A stretch of 21,402 bases of DNA. It comes from Eubacteriales bacterium (GTDB lineage Bacteria; Bacillota_A; Clostridia; Christensenellales; Aristaeellaceae). Under the pieces are notes generated by a model. That model was not told the DNA's origin and ran no database searches. It saw only the letters and a program-made list of their open reading frames with translations. The translations under genes were made by a program, and so were the position numbers. How positions within the stretch are numbered: position 1 is the first letter of the stretch; each line of letters opens with the position of its first letter. This document shows, one piece after another, positions 1-6,830 of the stretch. The stretch spans positions 1 to 21,402 of the forward strand of contig JARKQO010000224.1 of NCBI GenBank assembly GCA_029974855.1, written 5' to 3'.

Positions 1-1800
1 GGCCACAGCGTGGCGGTGAAAATCCTCAAAAGTGAATATAATAGCGACAAGGAGTTTTTGGAGCGGTTCCAGCGGGAGGCCCAGGCCGCCAGCCTGATGT
101 CCCACCACAACATCGTGAACCTGCTGGACGTGGGGGTGGAGGGGGAATACCGCTATTTGGTGCTGGAGTATGTCAGCGGCAACACCCTCAAGGAGATCAT
201 CCGCCAAAAGGGCTGCCTAAGCACCAACACCGCCATCCAGATCACCATCCGCATCCTCAGCGCCCTCCAGCACGCCCACGACAACGGCATCGTCCACCGG
301 GATATCAAGCCCCAGAACGTGCTGGTGCACAGCGACGGCCATGTGAAGGTGGCGGATTTCGGCATCGCCCGGATGACCAACGCCCTCACCATCGGCAAGA
401 AGGATACGGTGGTGGGCTCCGTCCACTATTCCTCTCCGGAGCAGGCCACCGGCGCGGTGGTGGATTCCACCAGCGATCTCTACTCCACCGGCGTGGTGCT
501 CTACGAGATGCTCACCGGCCACGTGCCCTTTTCCGGGGATACCCCCGTGGCCGTGGCCATGCAGCACATCAAAGCCACTCCGCCGCCCATCGGGGACTTC
601 AACCCCCAGGTGCCAACTGCGGTGGTGGCCGTGGTGATGCGGGCCCTGGAGAAATCCCCCAAGAAGCGCTACCAGAGCGCCCGGGAGATGGCCGACGCCC
701 TGGCCCGGGCCCGGGACGGCAAGGAGGACCCCTCCGGCGCTTTGGTTCCCGGGGCCTCCTGCGCCGTGAAGCCCAAGCCCCCGGTCAACGGGCAGCCCAA
801 GCGCGCCCCGGAGCCCCGGGCAGCGGGGTCTCAAACCAGCCGCGGCAGCCCCTCCCGCCCCGCCCTCCGGCGCAGGCCGGCGTGGTGGCTTACCATGGTG
901 CTGATGGTATCGGTGCTGGGGGTATTGGCTTTAGGAATCATCCAGATTTATAACCAGGTGACCACCAGCGCGGTGGCCCCGGAGCTGGTGAACATGGGGG
1001 TGGAGGAGGCCCAGGCCTTGGCCCGCCGGGCCGGTCTCAACCTGCAGCGGATGGAGATCAACCACGACAACATTCCGGCGGGAACGGTGATCTCCCAGAT
1101 TCCTGAGCCCGATACCCCCATGGTGAAGGGGGACAGCGTGGTGGTGACGGTGAGCCTGGGGCCCGTGACCTCTTTGACCCCCAACGTGGCGGGCATGCCT
1201 TTGGAGAAGGCCACCGCCAGGATCAAGGAAAAGGGTCTGGGGGTGGTGGTGTTCAAAATCGCCTCCACGGAGCCTGTGGACCAGGTGATTTCCCAAAACC
1301 CCCTGGGGGGACAGCCCTGCCCTGTGGGCATGGAGGTGGAGATCACCGTCTCCGGCGGCATCACCATGGTGCCGGACGCCTCCGGCAAGCATTACGAGGA
1401 AGCGTCCGCCCTGCTGCAGGAGAACCGCCTGATGGTGGGCAAGCTGGAATACGCCGAGGTGGAGGATGAGAAGCTGGTGGGCCAGGTGGTGGCCCAGTCC
1501 CCCACGGCGGGGACCATGGCGATTTTGAACGCCCAGGTGACGTTGACCATCGCCAAGAAGGGCAAGGGCTACCACTCGGAGGTGAGCGTGCGCCTGCCCG
1601 AGGCGGCCCAGAGCCGCACCCTCCGGGTCGTGCTGGTAGAGCAGGGCCAGGAGGTGGAGCAGTATGCCAGCCTGGTGCCCGCCAGCACCTCGGCCACCTC
1701 TTTGCTGGTGCCCCTGTCCTCGGATGTGGAGGGGACGCTGGTATGCCGTATTTATATCGACGACGCGCTTTGGGATGAACGGGAGGTTCAGCTGCAGTGA
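1..1800 (+). CDS. prkC: PASTA-domain Ser/Thr protein kinase (PrkC/StkP type), 5' end outside window
   Basis: Membrane Hanks-type kinase that senses muropeptides or lipid II through extracellular PASTA repeats and phosphorylates cell-wall, division and translation proteins. The frame is open from base 1, and the first residues (GHSVAVK) contain the subdomain II lysine, so only the glycine-loop end is missing. Visible motifs are HRDIKPQN with the catalytic Asp at 301-303, DFG at 355-363 and a SPEQ activation-segment motif. A basic, proline-rich juxtamembrane stretch precedes one membrane helix (about 880-950). Three PASTA repeats follow (about 970-1160, 1170-1365, 1370-1560). A final segment of roughly 78 residues beyond the PASTA repeats has no family I can name. 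The stop overlaps the rsgA start (GTGA). The prkC-rsgA-rpe order is classical in Bacillota, where a PrpC phosphatase gene usually lies just upstream. Confidence 0.95.
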   Translation, partial: GHSVAVKILKSEYNSDKEFLERFQREAQAASLMSHHNIVNLLDVGVEGEYRYLVLEYVSGNTLKEIIRQKGCLSTNTAIQITIRILSALQHAHDNGIVHRDIKPQNVLVHSDGHVKVADFGIARMTNALTIGKKDTVVGSVHYSSPEQATGAVVDSTSDLYSTGVVLYEMLTGHVPFSGDTPVAVAMQHIKATPPPIGDFNPQVPTAVVAVVMRALEKSPKKRYQSAREMADALARARDGKEDPSGALVPGASCAVKPKPPVNGQPKRAPEPRAAGSQTSRGSPSRPALRRRPAWWLTMVLMVSVLGVLALGIIQIYNQVTTSAVAPELVNMGVEEAQALARRAGLNLQRMEINHDNIPAGTVISQIPEPDTPMVKGDSVVVTVSLGPVTSLTPNVAGMPLEKATARIKEKGLGVVVFKIASTEPVDQVISQNPLGGQPCPVGMEVEITVSGGITMVPDASGKHYEEASALLQENRLMVGKLEYAEVEDEKLVGQVVAQSPTAGTMAILNAQVTLTIAKKGKGYHSEVSVRLPEAAQSRTLRVVLVEQGQEVEQYASLVPASTSATSLLVPLSSDVEGTLVCRIYIDDALWDEREVQLQ

Positions 1801-2696
1801 CCATGGCAAGGGACCCGTTGCCCCGGGGCTTCATTGTGAAAGGCGTGGGGGGCCTATACTACGTCCAGGGGGAGGATGGGCAGCTCCATGTGCTGCGGGC
1901 CAAGGGCAAGCTGCGCAAGCTGAACATGATCCCTTTGGTGGGGGATCGGGTGCTCTACACCCCGGACAAGGGGGAGGAGCACGGCTGGCTGGAGGAGATT
2001 TTGCCCCGGGACAGCGTGCTGCCGCGCCCGCCGGTGGCCAATGTCCGCTCTGTGTTGGTGGTGATCGCCCCCCAGCCCGCCCCGGATTATCTGCTGGTGG
2101 ACCTGCTGCTGGCCATGGCCTATGAGCAGGGCATCGCGCCGGCGCTGGTGGTGAACAAGTGCGATTTGGACCCGGAGCTTGCCTCCCAGGCCCGGCAGAT
2201 GTATCATGGGTTGGATTTACCCATCCTCCAGGCCAGCGCCCAAACGGGGCAGGGGCTTCAGGAGGTGGCCCGGGTCATGGCCCGGGGCATCTGCTGCTTC
2301 GCGGGGCAGTCCGGGGTGGGCAAGAGCACGCTGCTGGGCAAGATTACGGGGCTGACCTTGGAAACGGGGGAGGTCAGCCGCAAAATCGGCCGTGGAAGGC
2401 ACACCACCCGCCATGTGCAGCTGCTGTCCCAGGGGGATTTTACGGTGCTGGACACGCCGGGGTTCAGTTTGCTGGAGCCCTGGGAAAACCTGGAGCCCAT
2501 CCGCCTGAAGGAGTTCTACCCCGAGTTTGCCCCCTATGAGGGGCTGTGCAAATTCACGCCCTGCTACCATGGCAGCGAGCCGGGCTGCGCGGTGCTGAAA
2601 GCCGCTCAGGACGGGGAGATCTCCGGGGAGCGGCTTGGGCGGTACCATCTTTTGCTGCAAAAGGTACAAAAGGCATGGAGGGAACGGTATGAGTAA
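1797..2696 (+). CDS. rsgA: Ribosome small subunit-dependent GTPase RsgA (YloQ/CpgA)
   Basis: Circularly permuted GTPase that helps late 30S subunit maturation and releases assembly factors. An N-terminal OB fold (about residues 1-70) is followed by the G motifs in permuted order: G4 NKCD at 120-123, P-loop GQSGVGKS at about 170-177, and G3 DTPG at 219-222. A C-terminal zinc site uses C251, C256, H258 and C264. At 299 aa it has normal family length. The GTG at 1797 is preferred: GGGAGG at 1781-1786 sits 10 bases upstream and the start overlaps the kinase stop by four bases. An ATG at 1803 is possible but its spacing is long. RsgA is a known substrate of PrkC in Bacillus, so kinase and target appear translationally coupled here. 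Confidence 0.95.
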   Translation: MTMARDPLPRGFIVKGVGGLYYVQGEDGQLHVLRAKGKLRKLNMIPLVGDRVLYTPDKGEEHGWLEEILPRDSVLPRPPVANVRSVLVVIAPQPAPDYLLVDLLLAMAYEQGIAPALVVNKCDLDPELASQARQMYHGLDLPILQASAQTGQGLQEVARVMARGICCFAGQSGVGKSTLLGKITGLTLETGEVSRKIGRGRHTTRHVQLLSQGDFTVLDTPGFSLLEPWENLEPIRLKEFYPEFAPYEGLCKFTPCYHGSEPGCAVLKAAQDGEISGERLGRYHLLLQKVQKAWRERYE

Positions 2697-3321
2697 GCTG
2701 GCGGCGTCCATTTTGGCCGGGGATGTGCTGCGCCTGGGGGAGGCGGGGCAGCTGGTGGTGGACACAGGATGCGATTATCTGCATTTTGATATCATGGACG
2801 GGGTGTTTGTGCCCAACCTGTCCTTTGGGCCCCATGTGCTGGAGGGGCTCAGGCGGGAGATAAACGCGGTGTACGACACCCATTTGATGGTGGAAAACCC
2901 CCTGACGCTGCTGGAGGCCTTCGCCAAGGCGGGCTCGGACCATCTTACGGTCCATGTGGAAGCCAGGGGCTTTGAGGAAAGCCTGGCCAGGATTCGGGAT
3001 ATGGGCCTGAAAGTGGGCGCGTCCTTGCGGCCCGCCACCCCCGCCTCGGCCTTGGCGCCCTATTTTGACCGGCTGGATTTGATTTTGGTGATGAGCGTGG
3101 AGCCGGGCTTTGGGGGCCAGAAGCTGATGCCCTCCCAGATCGAGAAGATCCGCCGGCTGCGCGCTTTGGGCTTTGGGGGAGAAATTCAGGTGGACGGGGG
3201 CATTACCGTGGAAAACGCCCCGCTGCTGGTCCAGGCCGGAGCGGACACCTTGGTGATGGGCACCGCGTTTTTCAAGGCGGAAAATCCCCGGGCGGTGGTC
3301 CAGGCGGTGCATGAGCTCTGA
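2689..3321 (+). CDS. rpe: Ribulose-phosphate 3-epimerase
   Basis: Cytosolic TIM-barrel enzyme that interconverts ribulose 5-phosphate and xylulose 5-phosphate in the pentose phosphate pathway. Family signatures are the N-terminal ASIL motif, the metal-binding strand LHFDIMDG (H32, D34) followed by PNLSFG, the THLMV motif, the MSVEPGFGGQ loop, and VDGGI with the second catalytic Asp near the C-terminal phosphate site. The 210 aa product is slightly shorter than the usual 215-225. The ATG at 2689 was chosen because GGAGGG at 2677-2682 sits six bases upstream. It overlaps the rsgA end by eight bases, suggesting coupled translation. In many Bacillota thiamine pyrophosphokinase follows rpe. Here a tiny unknown gene does instead. 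Confidence 0.95.
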   Translation: MSKLAASILAGDVLRLGEAGQLVVDTGCDYLHFDIMDGVFVPNLSFGPHVLEGLRREINAVYDTHLMVENPLTLLEAFAKAGSDHLTVHVEARGFEESLARIRDMGLKVGASLRPATPASALAPYFDRLDLILVMSVEPGFGGQKLMPSQIEKIRRLRALGFGGEIQVDGGITVENAPLLVQAGADTLVMGTAFFKAENPRAVVQAVHEL

Positions 3322-3380
3322 GCCCGCGGGGAAGCCTGAGGGAAAGGCTGTTGCAGCCAAAGCCCGAAAGGAGGGCCGCC

Positions 3381-3515
3381 ATGGAGAAGGAAGCCCAGCG
3401 CATCGTGGAGGAAAGCGAGCCCCGGGAGGAGGAAGCCCGCCGGATGGAGAACAAGCCCTTGTTTCGCTTGGAAAAGCGGGAGCCCCCCATGGGGCGGAGC
3501 AAGCTGCTCCACTGA
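3381..3515 (+). CDS. Small unrecognised protein, 44 aa, highly charged
   Basis: I do not recognise this gene. It begins with ATG five bases after a near-ideal site, AAAGGAGGG at 3367-3375, and ends eight bases before a rho-independent terminator, so it sits as the last cistron of the prkC-rsgA-rpe unit. The product is rich in Glu and Arg. Its first half is predicted to be an amphipathic helix, and the second half contains Pro-Leu-Phe-Arg-Leu and a basic end (GRSKLLH). It has no cysteine and no membrane helix. A second in-frame ATG at 3444 also has a purine-rich GGAGGAGG upstream (3425-3432), so a 23-residue form is possible. The 59-base gap from rpe, the strong ribosome site and the terminator position are the evidence that it is real. 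Conservation could not be tested. Confidence 0.6.
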   Translation: MEKEAQRIVEESEPREEEARRMENKPLFRLEKREPPMGRSKLLH

Positions 3516-3522
3516 GCGCAGG

Positions 3523-3554
3523 AAAAAAGGCCGTCCCGTTTTGGGCGGCCTTTT
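3523..3554 (+). terminator. Rho-independent terminator after the prkC-rsgA-rpe unit
   Basis: A-rich left arm AAAAGGCCGTCCC pairs with GGGCGGCCTTTT around a short T-rich loop, with one bulged T in the left arm. The right arm ends in four T. It lies eight bases after the 44-aa gene and before the promoter of the next gene. Confidence 0.8.
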
Positions 3555-3581
3555 GGCCGCGGCCCCGGCGGGAAGCCGCGC

Positions 3582-3610
3582 TTTCCATCTTTACCCAAAT
3601 CTGGTATACT
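3582..3610 (+). promoter_or_regulatory. Putative sigma-A promoter for the cyclophilin gene
   Basis: TTTCCA (4/6 match to the -35 box) and TATACT (5/6 match to the -10 box) are separated by 17 bases. The pair sits between the upstream terminator and the cyclophilin start, which gives a leader of about 50 bases. Confidence 0.55.
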
Positions 3611-3668
3611 GGACCGGCGCGGGGCGCAAAAAGCCATTGCCACAATGGCGCGGAAGGGAAGAGATAGG

Positions 3669-4184
3669 GTGTCCAATCCAACCTTTACCATCACCATGGA
3701 AAACGGCGGCGTGATGAGCGGCGAGCTGTACCCGGATATCGCCCCCCAGTCGGTGGGGAATTTCATTGAGCTGGCCAACAGCGGGTTTTACGACGGGCTG
3801 ATCTTTCACCGGTGCATTCCCGGGTTCATGATCCAGGGCGGTTGCCCCCAGGGCAGCGGCACCGGCGGGCCGGGGTATCACATCAAGGGCGAATTTGCCA
3901 AAAACGGCGTACAAAACCCCCTCAAGCACACCCATGGGGTGCTGAGCATGGCCCGAAGCATGATGAACGATTCCGCTGGCTCCCAGTTCTTTGTGATGAC
4001 CAGCACCAGCCCCCACCTGGACGGCTCCTACGCGGCCTTTGGCAAGGTGACCCAGGGGGGGGAGGTGGCGGACGCCATCGTGGCGCAGCCCACGGACCGG
4101 GGGGACCGGCCTGTGACTCCCCAGAAGATCCGGAGCATCCGGGTGGAGACCCAGGGGCAGGCGTATCCTTTCGACAAGCTGTAA
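3669..4184 (+). CDS. Peptidyl-prolyl cis-trans isomerase, cyclophilin type
   Basis: Cytosolic cyclophilin-fold prolyl isomerase that helps protein folding. No signal peptide or lipobox is visible. Signatures are [13 protein letters not shown] with the catalytic Arg, a GTGGPGY glycine loop, the [10 protein letters not shown] strand, and [11 protein letters not shown] near the C-terminus. The residue equivalent to the cyclosporin-binding Trp of eukaryotic cyclophilins is not Trp, as in most bacterial members. The GTG at 3669 is preferred because GGAAGGG at 3652-3658 precedes it and the protein then begins at the first beta strand (171 aa). The upstream ATG at 3645 has no ribosome site. The gene is monocistronic, flanked by its own promoter and terminator. 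Confidence 0.93.
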   Translation: MSNPTFTITMENGGVMSGELYPDIAPQSVGNFIELANSGFYDGLIFHRCIPGFMIQGGCPQGSGTGGPGYHIKGEFAKNGVQNPLKHTHGVLSMARSMMNDSAGSQFFVMTSTSPHLDGSYAAFGKVTQGGEVADAIVAQPTDRGDRPVTPQKIRSIRVETQGQAYPFDKL

Positions 4185-4221
4185 TAGGCGGGGGTTGGGG
4201 TTTAGCCACCTCTTGCCTTCC

Positions 4222-4250
4222 GGCGCAGAGCGGCCATGCTCTGCGCCTTT
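4222..4250 (+). terminator. Rho-independent terminator after the cyclophilin gene
   Basis: Perfect 10-bp stem GGCGCAGAGC / GCTCTGCGCC with a six-base loop, followed by only three T. The stem is strong but the T tract is short. It lies 37 bases after the cyclophilin stop. Confidence 0.7.
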
Positions 4251-4278
4251 GCCATCCCCCGCTTTTTTCTCCCCGGGA

Positions 4279-4307
4279 TTGAAAGAAAGCGCTGAATGCC
4301 TTATAAT
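4279..4307 (+). promoter_or_regulatory. Near-consensus sigma-A promoter immediately before the U32 gene
   Basis: TTGAAA (5/6) at 4279-4284 and TATAAT (6/6) at 4302-4307 are separated by exactly 17 bases. Transcription would be expected to start at about 4313-4315, one to three bases before the ATG at 4316. Confidence 0.85.
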
Positions 4308-4315
4308 GAAAGCGT

Positions 4316-6781
4316 ATGAAAGCATTTGCTAAGGGGAACCTGCCCGAGCTCCTGGCGCCTGCGGGCGGCCAGGAGGCTTTGCAAGCCGCTGTATGCGCCG
4401 GGGCGGACGCGGTGTATTTGGGGTTCAGCGCCTTCAGCGCCAGGGCCTCGGCAGCCAATTTCGACGGGGAACAGCTGGCCCGGGCGGTCCAGTACGCCCA
4501 TTTCCACCAGGTGCGGGTCCATGTGACGGTGAACACCTTGGTGAAGGAAGGAGAGCTGGAGGCGGTATACGCCGCTTTGGGAACCATCGCCCAGGCCCGG
4601 GCGGACGCCGTCATCGTGCAGGACTTGGGCGTGGCGGCGCTGGCCAAAGAGTATTTCCCCACCTTGGACCTCCACGCCAGCACCCAGATGGCCTTGCACA
4701 ACGCCACAGGGGTGCGCTGGGCCAAGGGCATGGGCTTTCACCGGGTGGTGCTGGCCCGGGAGTGCTCCTTGGCGGAAATCGCCAAAGCGGCGGGCCAGGG
4801 GGTGGCGCTGGAGGTATTCGTCCATGGGGCGCTGTGCTCCAGCGTCAGCGGTCAGTGTCTGATGTCCTCCATGGCCGGGGGGCGGAGCGGGAACCGGGGG
4901 CGCTGCGCCCAGCCCTGCCGCCAGGAGCTGCGCCTGGGGGAGAGAAAGGGCGCGCTGCTGTCTCTGCGGGATCTGTGCCTGCGGGATCAGCTGCCTTTGC
5001 TGGCAAAGGCCGGGGTCAACGCCTTCAAGATCGAGGGGCGCTTGAAGCGCCCGGAATACGTGGCGGTGGTGGTGGAAAGCTACCGCCGTGCCCTGGACGA
5101 AATGGCAAAGGGCCAGGCCGCCCCCATGGACCAGGGGGAGCGGGAATGGCTGATGCAGGCCTTCCACCGGGGCGGCTTTACCCGGGGCCATGGGGGCGGG
5201 GATCAGGACGCGGCCCTGGCGGACCCGGGCCGGGTGGGCCACGGGGGCCTGCCCATGGGGAAGATCGCCTCTGTCAGCGGCAATCTGGCCCGGATCAAGC
5301 TCCGGCGGCCCCTGGGGGATGGGGACGGCTTGCAGCTGCGGGGCGGCCAGGATGTGGAGCTCCGCTACGCGGGCCCGGAGCGGGGCGCCGGGGAGGAAGC
5401 GGTGCTGCGCCTCCGTCCCGGCATACAGGCCCGGGTGGGGGACGAGGTATTCCGCCTGACGGAGGAAAGGCAGATGGCCTGGGCCAAGGCCCTGTGCCAG
5501 GACAAGCCCCTGCCGGTGCAGATGCGGGCGGTGCTGGCGGAGGGCCGCCCCATGCAATTGTCCATGGCCGCCGGGAATGTGAAGGTCACAGTGGACGGGG
5601 ACGTGGTTGCCCCTGCCCAAAGCCGAAGCGCCACCCGGGAGGAGGTGCGCAGGCAGCTAAGCAAGCTGGGGGGCACTCCCTTTGTGCTGGAGGAGGACGG
5701 GGATTTCCAGATAGAGCTGGCGGAAGGGCTTTTCGCCCCGGTGAGCAGCCTGAACGCCCTGAGGCGCAATACGGTGGAGGCCATGGAAAAGGCCCGGGCT
5801 TCGGCGTTTTTCGGCCTGAAAAAGGAGTCGTGGTGCCGGGATGCCCAGTGGAAGGGGCTTCCGATTGCCAGTCCCAAAGCCTTGCTCCAAGCCGCGCATC
5901 TCCAAGCCGCGCCTCCTCGACCGGGCCCCTGGGGAGAGGGTATTGCGGTATCCTTCCGGGACCCGGCCATGGCCGGAGCCCTTCAGGAGGCGGGAGCCTC
6001 CTTGCTGCTGTTTGAGCCCTGGGATTGGCGGACAGAGACCTTCAATGCGGCCTTGTCCGGCCTTCCCCAGGGAACCTGGCTGGCGCTGGCCCCCTTCCTG
6101 TCCCAGGCTGCCTTGGAGGAGATCGTGCCTTTGATCCGGGCCCACGCCTCCAGGCTGGGGGGTGTGGCTGTGGGCAGCGTGGGCCAGCTGGGGCTGGAGC
6201 TGCCTTTGCCGGTGGCCCTGGGAAGCGGCGTGCCGGCCACCAACTCTTTGGCATTGAGGGCGCTGTCCCAAAGCAATCCCAGCTTTTTCCTGCTCTGGCC
6301 GGAATGGAGCTATGGGGAACTGGCGGCGCTGCCCAAGGGCCCCATCCCCCGGCTGCTAACAATTTATGGCCGGGAACGCATAATGTTGATTCACCACTGC
6401 CCGGAGAGGGTAGTAAAAAATTTGGCAGATGGCCGGGCGGCCTGTACCCTGTGCCGGGGCGGAGGCATGGCCTGTGGCCGAGAAAAAGCTGAAATGGTGG
6501 ATCGCAAGGGGTACCGCTTTCCCCTGAGCCGCACCGTGACCCAAGAGGGCTGCATCCTAAACGTATATAACGCCTTGCCCACGGATTTGCGGGAGCATGA
6601 GGACAAGCGCCGCTTGCTGGGGGCCGGGATGCTGGTGAGCCTCACGGTGGAAAGCCCCCGAGAGCAGGTGGCCTTGGTTCGGGCCTATGGGGCCCTGGCG
6701 GCGGGCCGGCCCCTTCCCGCCCGGGAGGCGGGGCAGGATATCCCCACCACAGCGGGGCATTTGCTCCGGGGCGTGGAATAA
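4316..6781 (+). CDS. U32 family protein with DUF3656-type region (RlhA/TrhP-like)
   Basis: Annotated by family as a collagenase-like peptidase. Characterised relatives (E. coli RlhA and TrhP, Bacillus TrhP) instead hydroxylate pyrimidines in rRNA or tRNA, using prephenate-derived chemistry and probably an iron-sulfur cluster. The N-terminal PELLAPAG and the U32 signature EVFVHGALCSSVSGQC (about residues 166-181) are clear. C174, C181, C197 and C201 are spaced like a metal-cluster set. The central and C-terminal parts (to 821 aa) fit the long DUF3656-containing form, and a second cysteine group occurs at C710, C713, C720 and C746. No signal peptide is seen, so it is likely cytosolic. The ATG at 4316 lies 9 bases after the -10 box with no ribosome site before it, so the mRNA may be leaderless. 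mutS2 follows after 49 bases, a common neighbour in Clostridia. Confidence 0.9.
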   Translation: MKAFAKGNLPELLAPAGGQEALQAAVCAGADAVYLGFSAFSARASAANFDGEQLARAVQYAHFHQVRVHVTVNTLVKEGELEAVYAALGTIAQARADAVIVQDLGVAALAKEYFPTLDLHASTQMALHNATGVRWAKGMGFHRVVLARECSLAEIAKAAGQGVALEVFVHGALCSSVSGQCLMSSMAGGRSGNRGRCAQPCRQELRLGERKGALLSLRDLCLRDQLPLLAKAGVNAFKIEGRLKRPEYVAVVVESYRRALDEMAKGQAAPMDQGEREWLMQAFHRGGFTRGHGGGDQDAALADPGRVGHGGLPMGKIASVSGNLARIKLRRPLGDGDGLQLRGGQDVELRYAGPERGAGEEAVLRLRPGIQARVGDEVFRLTEERQMAWAKALCQDKPLPVQMRAVLAEGRPMQLSMAAGNVKVTVDGDVVAPAQSRSATREEVRRQLSKLGGTPFVLEEDGDFQIELAEGLFAPVSSLNALRRNTVEAMEKARASAFFGLKKESWCRDAQWKGLPIASPKALLQAAHLQAAPPRPGPWGEGIAVSFRDPAMAGALQEAGASLLLFEPWDWRTETFNAALSGLPQGTWLALAPFLSQAALEEIVPLIRAHASRLGGVAVGSVGQLGLELPLPVALGSGVPATNSLALRALSQSNPSFFLLWPEWSYGELAALPKGPIPRLLTIYGRERIMLIHHCPERVVKNLADGRAACTLCRGGGMACGREKAEMVDRKGYRFPLSRTVTQEGCILNVYNALPTDLREHEDKRRLLGAGMLVSLTVESPREQVALVRAYGALAAGRPLPAREAGQDIPTTAGHLLRGVE

Positions 6782-6830
6782 ACCGGGAACGATCCCCAGG
6801 AACGCTGATCCAGAAAGGACATTTGCCGCC

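Noticed and set aside
3311..3667. 118-codon frame starting inside the end of rpe
   Set aside because: It runs through a terminator and a promoter, is Gly/Pro/Ala-rich, and competes with the better supported 44-codon gene in another frame.
4301..5620. 439-codon minus-strand frame opposite the U32 gene
   Set aside because: Antisense shadow of the recognised U32 family gene, with no domain and an arbitrary composition.
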